Assembly: GCF_910592395.1 (NCBI RefSeq)
Contig: NC_088311.1
Span: 15,256,501-15,320,500, forward strand
Reading direction: 5' to 3'
Length of the DNA: 64,000 bases
Source of the DNA: Lineus longissimus
Taxonomy: Eukaryota > Nemertea > Pilidiophora > Heteronemertea > Lineidae
Positions 31,554 to 43,285 of this stretch are shown here, one piece after another. Under the pieces are notes generated by a model. The model saw only the letters and a program-made list of their open reading frames with translations. It did not search any database and was not told the DNA's origin. The position numbers and the translations under genes were made by a program. Within the stretch, counting starts at the first letter, position 1. Every line of letters starts with the position of its first letter.

Positions 31554-33756
31554 GACCATATCCACAACTCCGTGGATATGGTCTATTGTTTTTACTGAGC
31601 CGATCGCCAGGACCCGAGGGATGTGGTTTTCGACACGTATCTCCGAAACTGCCGCACGGAACGACCTGAAATTTGGTTAGGTTACGTTTCATAACCTGCT
31701 AACGAACAACGTGTACTTTATTTTTGCAGCCGTTGCTTACTTTTTTAGTTTTCGGGTGATTTTTGATGAAAATCGCCGGTTCTGAACCGTTCCGGTAAAA
31801 GCACTGCCTCCCGCGTTTTTACCGATTAGGCAAGTTGCTCAACGTTGATCTGTCCTGACCTGAACAGGTGGGAGGACACCCTCTACATGGAAGAGCCAAC
31901 AGACATTTCGTCTACGCATTCTAGACTGGGTGAGTGTGATTTTTTCGTGATTGTAATCGCCCTCAAATTTGTGTTGAAACACTGCATCAGACAAAATTAA
32001 CTCATCAGAGGTCAAGAAAAGAATCTTAAGAATATATATTCGCTGTTAGTTTGGGTGATTATAGGGAGCACGTCCATCTTTTGAGGCAAACTTGTCATCC
32101 GAAAGTTTCCAGATCCCCGCAATGGCGGATATACATTCATCAAAAAAATTACGAATTCGGGCAAGTTTCATCAAACTGTGCGCCTTAAACACCTAAGAAT
32201 GTCTGAAAATCACCCAGACGCTACACATGAGATATACCTTCACTGAAAATAATTGCTAAAACCTCGCTTAACGTGTCGCGAGTGCTGAAAGCAACAGTTT
32301 TGGAGATCGTTTTTCTGTACATTCTGCTCACTCCTGTAGAAATGTACAGTAAAGCACGTATACACGTGCAGTGTAAATGGACACACGAATGTACACACCT
32401 TCTGAAAATATTGTCAGCAAAGGTGATAAGTGTTTGTTCTGAATTATGACAATGAAATTCATAGACTATTAGCAGGTAGTCAGTGTCTGTTGGTCTGAAT
32501 AATGAATGATAAAACTTCTGGTGAAGTTAAAATATTTCCTCGCTCTGTTTTACAGCCTGACGCAGTGACGGGGATGATCAGCATCTGTTCTGTTCTGCGA
32601 CCGCATCAGTCACGGATATAGGAGCCTTGACCACGAGGAGCTGATGAGGCAAAGTCGTATAACCGTCTTAACCTTGACATCGGTGCAGTGCTGAATTTGC
32701 CGTCCGAAGACAAACCAGTATAATATTCAAGCCGTATTTCGTTCTTTTCACTGTAATACTTTTACTTCAAAAAGACTGAATAAATAAACCTACTGTGGCA
32801 GTTAGTTTAAAAATATATTATTGCATTTTACGTTTTTACTCTTAGTGCTGATCGGTCATACCCCTTGGGCCTGGCCGTAACCTTGCATACTGGTTGTCTC
32901 GATGCCGTATGCTATGACCATGTATATATCTACTGGACTGGTTTGTTGCACCATGTCGAAGGAATTTTATGTAGAGATCAAGACACTTCCCTCACATCAC
33001 AATCTACACCTCAAAAGAATGGTTGTAAAAATCCTTGCCATGATTCCCGGTTGCCCCTATGTTGTGACCATGCATGCATCAATGGCCTGGGATGTTGCAA
33101 CCTACACTTCAAAGGAATGCGAAGTCTAAATCACATTTATTTTTTGTCCCCAGGTTGTGACTTTCCTAACAGCAATTGCAGACCATATCCCTGGTGATAG
33201 TGTTTTGTCATCTTAAAAATGAGCACCAGGACAAAGCACCAAAAACCTGCCACTTAAGATCAGATCAGAAGTTACCTACGTGGTGCCAGTACCCACAAGT
33301 GCATGATTGACACCTAGATCATTTGAAGAAAAAATTGGCAGCAGAACCATGTGTGCATGGAGGGAGGTATTATAATATAAATACTGTGGAGACGCAATGT
33401 ATTATTGGTCGTCCCAACATTGGGAGCTTTCATCCCCACCAGCCATATCAGATGGCCAACTGGTTTCCCTCACTCGACCAGAAAACTCATCAAAAGATAC
33501 GAAAGATGTTGAGATTCAGATTACATTTGCTTGTTGTCTGCTGGATTCTGACCATCCATATGCGGAGTTCTTGCAGTCCCAGAACCATCGCTTATTCTAG
33601 TATTTATGATGCACCTACTGTCACAACCTAATTCAGCTGGTTATTCAGGTTATCTGGTTATATCCTGGTGCAAACCTAATTTCTCAACATGACAAAATAC
33701 TTCCACCAGGGATGGTCTGCAATTTGCTGTTAGGCAAATTGCCCAATACTAGTTAG
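31551..33756 (+). mobile_element. Helitron-like non-autonomous insertion, about 2.2 kb
   Basis: Comparison with the uninterrupted partner at 27738-27800 defines the insertion: CTTATTAG is followed by foreign DNA at 31555, and TTAGTGATTTG resumes at 33753. The left end carries a hairpin GACCATATCCAC/GTGGATATGGTC (31554-31583). The right end has a hairpin GCAATTTGC/GGCAAATTGC, then CCAATA and CTAG, the layout of a Helitron 3' end (hairpin shortly before CTRR). The 5' end lacks the TC of classic Helitrons, so a Helitron2/Helentron relative or another class is possible. No long open frame inside. Confidence 0.6.
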
Positions 33757-33812
33757 TGATTTGTTTCTGATGAATTTCTATGGTAGGTACTCCTAGCAAG
33801 GATATATCACAT
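33757..33812 (+). repeat. Resumed piece of the GCTCACC repeat after the insertion
   Basis: Continues the unit interrupted at 31550 (GTAGGTACTCCTAGCAAGG and on) and breaks off again after CACATA at 33812. Confidence 0.75.
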
Positions 33813-34793
33813 ACTAGCATAACCCGTGTAGTGGGCATAATTCGGGTGGTAGCTAGAGTTGAAAGGCAGGCCTATGTTATCATACGTTGTGCCACTGACC
33901 GTGTTTTGTTTGTCATCCGTTCAGTATGTACACACATTTTTCCAATTTGTTAGATACCCCCCCCCCGAGTACGCATAGGTGATACAAAGTAATGTACAGC
34001 AAATTAATGTATTAGAGTACGCAAAATGGCCCCTATATCGTAACCATGGTTACTGAAATATAAAAAACAAACTTTGAAGAAATCGGCCCGGTAGTTTCTG
34101 GAGTCACCCAAAGGGCCAGGTGTGGGGGCGTTGCCGGACACGCATTTATTTCTTTATTGACTTTTGTCTTTTGCATGATAGGACCCAGCCGGCTACCACC
34201 ACCCTCGGCTAGGCCTATGAATATGATTATGATAAGACCCAGCCTACCACCACCCTCGGCTAGGCCTACCTATTTCCGGACAATATCACTGAACGAACAT
34301 ACGAACGTAAATGAGTGCAACCTTTGTACATGTAAGTTGCTGGGCGACTGGCGTTGGTTGACAATGACACGCTGATCATTGCTGATGGATTGGTGCTTGG
34401 CCGTTGGCATTGGTGGTGTAGGGCACGCGATCTATTGGGTCAGGCGGTATGCTAGGCCTACACCGCGCCGTCGCGACTCAACTTGTCGGCGCGGCGGTGG
34501 GTCGATCAGATATTCCGGCATGCAGTCATTATTTGTGGGAAATTTCCTTTTTAGAACGACAAAATTGCACTCGCCTTGCTCAACATGCAGTCGACAAATT
34601 CAACTTGGACAATCTCGCAAATTCGCACGAACGGTGTGATTCTCTCGGTGATGACGTCATTAGCAACGCGTAGAGAAACTTCCAGCGAAATCGCAAATGA
34701 GTGCTTTAGCAAGTGAGTTCTTGCGTTTTCCTGACAAATGCAAGAATAAATTGGCCGCTGACTTTGACAAATGGTGCCGAGGAAGCAAGTTTA
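33813..34793. other. Intergenic DNA
   Basis: A ~57-bp near-tandem duplication around 34180-34270 (both copies contain CCACCACCCTCGGCTAGGCC). A frame from ATG at 34697 (MSALASEFLRFPDKCKNKLA and on) is open until the repeat border at 34794 and continues into the repeat; it may be a short exon or chance. No family recognised. Confidence 0.35.
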
Positions 34794-35476
34794 ATGAAAT
34801 GGCCAGGGCCATTGTGCTCACCTCATGTGGAGGAAAGATGGATAAAGAGCATGGTATTGTGTCATGTAGTGTTAGGTTTGATGTAGGTCCAAGCAATTAC
34901 AATTTCCCCAAAATGGCCAATTTACAGTACATTCGACCTCTGTGACCTTGAAAAGTAGGTCAAATCAAAGAAGACCCGGGTGACACATTGAATGGTTGTT
35001 AGAATTAGATGTACCTATGATATAAAATTGGTGCCAATCGGGCAAGTCATTACTAGGAATAATGGCATTTTGAAGAATTTAGGATTTGGCCCCATCCCTG
35101 GAGGCCAAACGGCAAATCAGATCGCACCAAACTTCGGTACCTGAGATCACCTGACCAAGGGGTACATGTGTACTTAATTTGTGATCAATAGTCATTGCAG
35201 TTAAGAAAGGTGCCATAGTTACGGCCTGACAGCCAATTTACGCCATTTGACCTCTGTGACCTTGACAAGAAGGTCAAATTAAAAACCTGTGTGACATATA
35301 CTGTATGGTGGTTAGATGTACCCATGATATCAAATTGGTGGCAATCGGGCAAGAAGTTAAGGAATAATCACATTTTTAAGGTTTTTGGATTTTGCCCCCT
35401 GGTGGTCAAGTGGTGAATCATATTGGACCAAACTCTTAGCAGAGGTGAGCTTATCCCATACCGTGGCGTCCGTCGT

Positions 35477-35520
<44 letters not shown>

Positions 35521-36559
35521 CGTCGTCCGTTAGCAGGGCACGTTTCGTAACTGTTAGAGCTATTGAGTTGAAACTTGGTACACATGTACCCTTATGTAAT
35601 GACACCTGGGACACCAAGTTTCGGTCCGATTCGTTTCATGGTTTGGCCACCAGGGGGCCAAATGTTAAAAGTGAAAATATGCAATATCTCCCTTAATAGT
35701 AGTCGGGAAATTTTGAAAAAAATATGGTAGGTACTTCTAGCAAAGGTGCATCATATATCCTCCGGGTTTTTGATTTGACCTCCTTTTCAAGGTCACAGAG
35801 GTCAAATGGTGTAAATTAGCCGTTAGGATGTAACGATGGCACGTTTCTAAACTGCAATGACTATTGATACCAAATTTAGTACACATTTACCCCTTAGTCA
35901 GGTGATCTCAGGGACCAAAGTTTGGTCCAATATGATTCACCACTTGACCACCAGGGGGCAAAATCCAAAAACCTTAAAAATGTGATTATTCCTTAACTTC
36001 TTGCCCGATTGCCACCAATTTGATATCATGGGTACATCTAACCACCATACAGTTTATGTCACACAGGTTTTTAATTTGACCTTCTTGTCAAGGTCACAGA
36101 GGTCAAATGGCGTAAATTCGCCGTCAGGCCGTAACTATGGCATGTTTCTTAACTGCAATGACTATTGATCACAAATTAAGTACACATGTACCCCTTGGTC
36201 AGGTGATCTCAGGTACCGAAGTTTGGTGCGATCTGATTTGCCGTTTGGCCTCCAGGGAGGGGGCCAAATCCTAAATTCTTCAAAATTCCATTATTCCTAG
36301 TAATGACTTGCCCGATTGGCACCAATTTTATATCATAGGTACATCTAATTCTAACATCCATTCAATGTGTCACCCGGGTCTTCTTTGATTTGACCTACTT
36401 TTCAAGGTCACAGAGGTCGAATGTACTGTAAATTGGCCATTTTGGGGAAATTGTAATTGCTTGGACCTACATCAAACCTAACACTACATGACACAAGACC
36501 ATGCTCTTTATCCATCTTTCCTCCACATGAGGTGAGCACAATGGCCCTGGCCATTTCAT
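34794..36559. repeat. Fold-back arrangement of GCTCACC-family repeats, 641-bp arms
   Basis: The left arm 34794-35434 is the near-perfect reverse complement of the right arm 35919-36559. Both arms end in the family terminus GTGAGCACAATGGCCCTGGCC. The 484-bp loop holds the family head (CAGAGGTGAGCTTATCCC and a CGT/CGTC run, 35467-35530) and one further unit. The array therefore consists of one plus-strand copy (about 35440-36559) joined head to head with a partial minus-strand copy. Confidence 0.88.
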
Positions 36560-36935
36560 TTTTGATTTGACCTAATTTTCAAGGTCACAGAGGTCAAATG
36601 GTGTGAATTTGCCGTTTGTGTGTAACTGTGGCATGTTTCTTAACCACTAAAGCTTTGAACTTTAAACTTGGTACACGTGAACCCCTAGGTCAGATGACCT
36701 GTGACACTGATTTTCGGTCCGGTTTGATTTTTAACTTGGCCACCAGAGGGCCAAAACCAAAACTTTGAGTAGTGCCATATCTCGCTTATCACTGATTCGT
36801 TTTTGGTAAAAATGTTATGGTAGATACTCTGAACAAGGATACATTACATATGAGAGGGGTTTTTAATTTGACATTCTTGTCAAGGTCACAGAGGTCAAAT
36901 GGCATAAATTGGCCATTTGAGCGTAACTGTGGCAT
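36560..36935 (+). repeat. Duplicate of part of repeat copy B
   Basis: About 370 bp nearly identical to 28109-28478 (I count only a handful of substitutions), far closer than neighbouring units are to each other. It begins immediately after the terminus of the fold-back repeat and stops at GGCATG. Confidence 0.8.
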
Positions 36936-37464
36936 GACTATGAATGAAGATAGTTTTAGCCCTAGGATGCTCGGCAGTTGTTGAATTGAAATGCAAATTG
37001 CGTTGCCAGTATTTGTCCTATTGTAATAAAACTTAAGTTTTCATTAAAGTTCGTTATCTTGTTCATTAAGTCCTTCGTCTCATGTAAAATGCGAAATGAA
37101 TAAAATTATTAATTGGGAGCTCAAAATTGATGAGCGTGTACACGTAGCATGCAGGAATGTTGTGCTGGCCAGCGAGCAGTATGGTGAGTTTCTTCACAAA
37201 GCTACGTGTCTTTATCGATGATGTATGAAGAAACTACGAAGACCCAAGGTAAGCAGTAATCTAATCTGTAATACTCTCAAATTTCAACGAAATCAATCAA
37301 GTATTTGCCGAGAAATTAGAAATTACGCACAACTTTACAGGATCGCGTCAGCCATACTAATGACATTAATGTACATGCAAATGAGGACTGTCACTTGCTC
37401 GTCAATACCGAGCAGCTAATCACGTGGGCATAATTATGATAATATTAATAAGGTACAGCGGTGG
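36936..37464. other. Intergenic DNA, nothing recognised
   Basis: No convincing gene; short frames only. Confidence 0.4.
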
Positions 37465-39052
37465 AAAAATTCAAATTCAAATTCAAATTCTTTATTACTC
37501 TAAAACGCTAAATAGTCTGGTTCTCTGACCTCGATCTCCGGGCTTTTGGTAGGGTTAAGGATCGGGTCAGGTGACAACAACCGTCTACAAATAACACGGT
37601 AGAAAAGAGGAGTGTTATTTTTAGATTCAGCCATTGTTGTAATTTCCCGAGCCAATTATCGTTTTACGGTCGAATTGAGCGCTGTATCTGTCCTAGGATT
37701 ATGCACTATTATTGAACACATCATTCTACACTGTAGAAATACCGGAATTACTCTTAAAATGCGCGATTACGGTTATTTTATGTTTCAGACAAAGGGGTTT
37801 CCCCCATATAATGACGTCACTTTTAGCGATATTGTCATTTTCGCAAAAGTACGATTTGGGACGCTAAACTTTGACCGATTGCGTTGGTTTTTGCAGGATA
37901 GGTTGTTTATAATATTAAAAAAATGTAGGCATAAGAATTTTTGTGGAAATGGTGGTTTAAGCTATTGTTCTATTTATAGATTTTTGTTATTGCCTGACCT
38001 ACGACAGCGAGAGTGAGGTCAGGAGCCCAGACTATAAAACGCCCACTAGGGGCCAACGGTAACATAAAATAATTACAAAATATACAATATAAAGTTACAG
38101 GGTATACAAAATAAGATCACAAATATTTAAAGACAAAAACATAATAATGGAAATCAGGACAATATAGAGTTACGCAGTTTAAAGAACTCGTTGATAATCG
38201 CAGCAGAGGGAGGTGAAGGATGTTCCAGAAAAATTGTAGTCAGATCCGACAGAGACAGAAAATGGAGATCACTTCTATTACAACTGCAATGAGTTTTGCT
38301 GTTTTGACGCATATTTAGGGCACACCGCAAGGAAGTGAAAATCATCCTCAACCTCCCCTGACTTGCAAACCTCACACTTTCTTAGACTACAGTGTCTCCC
38401 AGTTTCGATTCTTAGACAATGGGCTTCCAGCGTTAATTTTGTGATACAAGCCCTGTGTTTCACTGATTTAATATCATTTAAATATGTTTGAAGTTCAAAT
38501 GAAAACAAGATTCCTATATACATCGAGTTTTTCATTTGTTGCGATTTCACCAAAAATTTCATGTTGACAAATATCTCTAATCCTTTACTGGGCATTAGAG
38601 TATAATATTTTCCAGTTATCCACATTAATATTCATTTAATCAAACCATAGGTACCCCAACCCGGAGGAATTAAGAAGTTTTTTAACATAAGCTGCCCAAT
38701 AATGTTTGAATTGATTGGCTTTACATGAGGCATTGGATACATCCAACAGATAAGCCTTCTTGACCAGTGAGTCATCAGGGAGACAGAGTAATCTGAACCA
38801 ATACTTCAGTAAACTTGAGACTGATGCGAGGGGAGTCTTTTAAAGAGAATTGGAAATTTTGCCCGAGTTTTATAAAGACACCTCTTGTAGCCCTCTGGAC
38901 AGGTCTTGCGTAGTCAGCAAAAATTTACCAGATGGAGACAACTTTAAACCAAGGTACATATAACTGTTAACAACTTCAAGAGGTACATTATTGAACAAAA
39001 ACCTGTAGTAAGCAGCTAAAGATTTACCAGATTTGTTAAAGATAATATGATG
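37465..39052 (-). mobile_element. LINE fragment (3' part), interrupted by a DNA transposon
   Basis: The minus-strand 3' end is a GAATTT repeat tail preceded by AATAAAG (37465-37494). The end of ORF2 lies at 38154-38625. The sequence continues after the DNA transposon (44959-45060). It was the target of the element at 39053-44887. Confidence 0.7.
38154..38625 (-). pseudogene. LINE ORF2 C-terminus
   Basis: LEAHCLRIETGRHCSLRKCEVCKSGEVEDDFHFLAVCPKY (in pieces: LRIETGRH, CEVCKSGEVEDDFHFLAVCP) is the Cys/His-rich tail typical of CR1/Rex-like reverse transcriptases. A second frame just downstream ends in FFKLRNSILS, the usual extreme C-terminus of such ORF2 proteins, so there is a frameshift near 38290-38340. 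Confidence 0.75.
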
Positions 39053-39340
39053 TACGGTGGCCCGTATATGCCATATGTTTTTTTAATAATTTAATTTGGA
39101 TTTTTTTTTCCTCGAATTACCACCGCGGTGACAATAATTACCACCGCGGTGACAATGATTACCACCGCGGTGACAATGATTACCACCGCGGTGGTAATTA
39201 ATTACCACCGCGGTGGTAATTAATTACAGCCAAGATGATTGGACGCGCTATATGACGTCATGTAAGCAACATGTGTTTTTAAGGTGAAGGTCAGACACAC
39301 GGATATTTCGAATGGCTACCGTTTCAAGACATCTCGTGAA

Positions 39341-40002
39341 ATGGCCTCTGCTGAATATCTTCCGCTACATTCAAATCCTGCCACAACAGTCGACAGGGAT
39401 GTTGTTAAGATCTACTTCAATTTCGGCTTCAGTTATGCAGATATTATTCGATTTTTGGCTTTGTATCATGACGTGAGCTTAAGTTTACGTCAGCTCAGCC
39501 GGATTTTGAGGAGGCTTGGTCTTCGACGGCGTCATATCAATACCGATTTTAACAATGTTGTTCAGTTAGTGGAACAAGAGTTATCTGGTTCTGGTCGTGA
39601 CTTAGGATACAGGTCAATGCACGAGAGATTACGTAAGATTCATGATGTAGTTACTGATAGGGAGACTGTCCGTTTGACACTTCTTCATCTCGACGCAGAT
39701 AGAGTTGAAATGCGTCGACGACGCAGGTTGCGCAGACGACTATATCAAGTACCAGGGCCGAATTACATATGGCACCTCGACGGATGGGACAAGTTAAAGC
39801 CGTACGGGTTCCCGGTCCATGGCTGCATCGACGGCTACTCGAGACGAATCATCTGGCTGCAGGTAGCTTCGACAAATAACGACCCGTCTGTTGTTTGTAG
39901 ATACTTTGCAGACATAGCAGGAAAAATGAAAGGCGTTCCAAGAGTAGTGAGAGCAGACCGTGGCACCGAAAACGTTCACATTGAAACAATGCAAACCTTT
40001 CT
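39341..40002 (+). pseudogene. Integrase-like transposase, N-terminal two thirds
   Basis: ATG at 39341 (MASAEYLPLHSNP) opens the frame in good context; the frame is also open upstream into the terminal repeat. A helix-turn-helix-like region (RDVVKIYFNFGFSYADIIRF, then LSLRQLSRILRRLGLRRR) binds DNA in related proteins. The integrase core follows: NYIWHLDGWDKLKPYGF (first Asp), HGCIDGYSRRIIWL, and RVVRADRGTEN (second Asp). At 40002 the frame runs into a LINE fragment, before the catalytic Glu. Similar integrase-core proteins occur in fish and invertebrate genomes. Confidence 0.85.
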
Positions 40003-40453
40003 TTTCCACTGGCTTCCTTTGAAAGCAAGGCTCGAGTACAAGGTTAATCTAATGGTCTACAAATGTCTACATGATTACGCACCAAAATATCTCGCAGACT
40101 GCTTGGAAGTTTACAAACCCTCACGCTCCCTGCGGTCAAGTACAATGGGTCTGTGTAAGGAAATCCGCACAAACCGGGTGATAGGCTCCTCTGCATTCGC
40201 AGTGGCGGGACCAAAGCTATGGAATGAGCTTCCAAATAGTGTTCGTGGCCAGAGTACCCTGGGTCGTTTTAAAACTGCACTAAAAACTCATATTTTTAAG
40301 AAATTCTTTTGAATCCTTTGCACGTTTTTTTTTTTAGTAATGACTTTTATTCTATAATGTATTAATGTTATGTTTTATTATAAATTGTAAAGCGCTTAGA
40401 AGTTTTAACAACGTTAAGCGCTATAAAAATGTTTTTAATAATAATAATAATAA
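40003..40453 (+). mobile_element. 5'-truncated LINE fragment inside the integrase gene
   Basis: The frame continues from the integrase into a LINE ORF2 C-terminus (NLMVYKCLHDYAPKYLADCL, SRSLRSSTMG, AVAGPKLWNELPNSVR, HIFKKFF) and a stop. A 3' UTR ending in AATAATAATAATAA follows (40437-40453). A 5-bp duplication TTTCT (39998-40002, 40454-40458) brackets it. Confidence 0.85.
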
Positions 40454-40458
40454 TTTCT

Positions 40459-41012
40459 ACGCAGTGCACATGATGATGATCGCGCGTTACATAACACTAC
40501 ATTCATGTACGGAAGGTCGACTGCTAATCAGCGTATTGAGAGCTGGTGGAGCAAATTTGGCCAACAGGGGATGTATTTCTGGACATCACATTTCAAAGAA
40601 TTGAATGAAATTGGTATCACTGACATTACAAATGAACTGCACATTGAATGTTGTAGATTCTGCTATATGCCACTTGAGTGCGGAATTACACGATATCATG
40701 AAACTGTGGAATACACATTATATACGCAAATCTCGGAACGAGCATGTCCCGCATGGCAGACCCGACGTCATTTACTTCATTCCGGAGATGTTCGGTGGCA
40801 GAGACTATCTACTTGGGGTGGATGATACTGAATTAGTTGCAATTTCTGATTTATTAACTGTTGCACCACCGATGTGTCAGAACGAGTATTCAGAACTGTT
40901 TGAGTTGCTAATGATGGAGAAAACCCTTGCTTATCCTTCGACAATAGAGGAAGCCGATGAACTATTAGTCACTCTGCTTGATACAACTGAGGACTATCTT
41001 GCCCAGCTGTAA
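40459..41012 (+). pseudogene. Integrase-like transposase, C-terminal third
   Basis: Resumes exactly after the LINE with a short charged stretch and FMYGRSTANQRIESWWSKFG, the segment holding the catalytic Glu (RIESWW). A frameshift lies near 40670-40690. The other frame continues with IMKLWNTHYIRKSRNEHVPH and GRPDVIYFIPEMFGGRDYL to a stop at 41010-41012, matching the usual C-terminus of this family. The gene has at least two inactivating lesions. Confidence 0.82.
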
Positions 41013-41031
41013 ACATACTTTATCACGGTTA

Positions 41032-41412
41032 ATGCAAGTTTCAATTCGTTTCTTGTACCCCCCCCCCCCCCCCCCTCCTCAAGGGTAGTTAAGCTATCAC
41101 CACTAATCTTTGCCGATGCTTGAGTAGTATTTATTTTTCCTTTAGTGAAAATTTGGCGAAGCTGGAAAGAATAAGGATGCTAATGTGTCGATGTCTTGTC
41201 GAACATACAGCCTTACCCAGTAAAATTAGTTCGGTTACTTTATATGACGGTGATAACTGATATATTGTTGATGGTGATGTCTTGACGAAAGAAAAAGTAG
41301 CATTGGTGAAAAAAGGGTGATGCTTGAGCCTTAAGATGTCGTTATAGGGTGATAAGGTGTCGTACCCTTGAGGAGGGGGGGGGGGGTACAAGAAACGAAT
41401 TGATACTTGCAT
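41032..41412. mobile_element. Small inverted-repeat element with C/G runs
   Basis: 381 bp whose ends are inverted repeats of about 55 bp: ATGCAAGTTTCAATTCGTTT, then CTTGTAC, a C run and CTCCTCAAGGGTA, mirrored at 41360-41412. No coding capacity. Target duplication unclear (TTA/TAA-like). It sits just after the stop of the integrase. Confidence 0.7.
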
Positions 41413-42233
41413 AATAGCTCGGTGTTCATGTTTCTTATCTGAGCACGGAAACTTATAACTTCCTACATACTAGCTGGAATATTTATAGGCGTTTATCCGT
41501 TGATATTGTTGTTGTCTAAATTCATTGTCGGTCGATGATGCACCCTCTCGACTACATTGTACTGTCTTACTTTCATTCATCAACATAATACTACTTTTGT
41601 TGAATAAATGTTTATTCTTATACAAATTTACATGATCATAATGTTCATTTCGTACATCATAGGTAATTATTTATGAACACAAACGAAAATGGTGCACTTG
41701 TGCAATGAAGTAACAGAAAAAGAAAAATTGTACAAAATAAGGATTTTAGAGAACCTTTCTATTAGTGAGATTTATATTTCAGAGCACATTTCTTGTTCCG
41801 ATAAAATCTGTGCCATCGGCCAGTGATGAAACGTCTCTTTTTGAACTGACAAAATGATGAATTACTAAACTGACAATAAAATGCTAACATAAATGCCACT
41901 TAAAATGATGCGAAAAACTAAGGCAGAACAAACTCAGATACACGTAATTGCAAATTGATAAAAACGATACAACTACAAAGTCAGGTGAACAATTGAGGGT
42001 ACAATACAACACACTCAAATAAATGCAAATGAATATAGAACTATCTTGATGAGATGATTATAAAGTCTAGAGAGCGATCTGCCGACTGAAAATCCCAAGA
42101 AAAAGGGTAGAACAACAAGCCTTGAGTACAAGAAGGCCGGAAAACTCCAGATGCTTTTTAAGTGTAACGTTTGAAGGGTAATGATTTTGCATACAAATAC
42201 AATCTATACTATAATGCGCGTTGTGGCCGCTAT

Positions 42234-42501
42234 TTAGGAGGTAATTTTTGTTTCAAAATTGGGCCTTGGAAATGCGTCGAATTCTTGCAACCTTTGGCTT
42301 CGTAGGTCTGGATCATACGTAAGAGTGTCACTGAGGGTGTCATACGTCGAATATCTTCGTGGTTTTAGAATAAATAACAACTTTTCAGAGAGCACGTCGA
42401 CTGGAGAGCTCCGCTCATTCTCAAAAGCATACACAAACTTCACGCATATTCTCCCTGCCACATCAGTATTAGCTTCCAGCACGTATGTAGTGCTATACAA
42501 C
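42234..42501 (-). CDS. Putative terminal exon of a second transposon gene
   Basis: Following an AG (42502-42503), about 88 codons run to a TAA: YVLEANTDVAGRICVKFVYA, FENERSSPVDVLSEKLLFIL, then RRYSTYDTLSDTLTYDPDLR. Amino-acid usage looks protein-like but I recognise no family. A plus-strand frame overlaps, so this could be spurious. The same strand carries the exon at 43286-43351. Confidence 0.35.
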
Positions 42502-43285
42502 CTGGTCCATGGTGCAGGGTATCAGCAGGGAGATTAATGATTAGCCTGTTCTATTTTAGTTCTATTCGAGAAACACTGACCTGAGTGATAAGGAAAATTC
42601 TGCAGAGTGGCCTACCGGAACATGCAGTCAGGGTATCAATAAACAGTTATGCCAGGATGGACAAAATATGTACAGTGGCCAGCGCTTGCTTTTTGTTTTA
42701 TTCTTTACTGACTGATGTTGTCAGTTTGAATTGCGTTCTGCATCTCTCCATGCGCCTGGCTTTGGTCCGACAGTGGCATTGGGTACGGGAGTGGGTAGGT
42801 GATATGCCTAATATGTGAGGGCCTTATTTGGAACAGGACCTGCTGTCACTGGTCTCAACGCATTGTGCAAAATAGCGTACTCCAATCAATCTATTGGGGG
42901 TTTCATGTAGATAGCAGCAATAAGTCCCTAAATGCAGTTAATTTCGTGTTTAACCTTTAATAAAACTTCAGTAACGTTAGAAATTTAATGTAGCTCAATC
43001 ATCGTGCGCATTTAACTAATGTATATTACATTTCAACTTTGCCCGCTCCTTGGGTATATGCTAGTGTATATAATTAATGATGAAAACATTTCCGGATAAT
43101 TTGTGTATTTTATGCACAAATTCACTTTAAAAATGTGATAAGACAAGTTGTCAATGACATATTTCGAATAGGGGTGCATAGTGGCACCGATTAAGACCGG
43201 CCAAATCCCATCGCATTCAATACCCCTTCATCCATATTGCACTTGAATATGTCATAATCTGTGATTTCTAGGATGGTAGTCATAC

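Noticed and set aside
32865-33197. 110-codon plus frame in the Helitron-like insert
   Set aside because: No domain, overlapping frames of similar length, composition like surrounding non-coding DNA.
34697-34945. Host gene starting at ATG 34697
   Set aside because: Only about 33 codons lie before the repeat border; no splice site or family support.
35357-35696. Arg-rich frames on both strands (also about 50447-50674)
   Set aside because: Produced by the CGT/CGTC run in the repeat head; the GLATRGP-type peptides are just the CTCF-like core translated.
37612-38016. 134-codon plus frame
   Set aside because: Lies in the presumed 3' region of a minus-strand LINE; no domain and no conserved motif seen.
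40003-40312. Integrase C-terminal domain continuing to 40312
   Set aside because: The residues after 40002 are the tail of a LINE ORF2; the true integrase C-terminus resumes at 40459.
42259-42537. Plus-strand frame of 92 codons
   Set aside because: Overlaps a minus-strand frame with more protein-like composition and a plausible stop; no domain, no start context.
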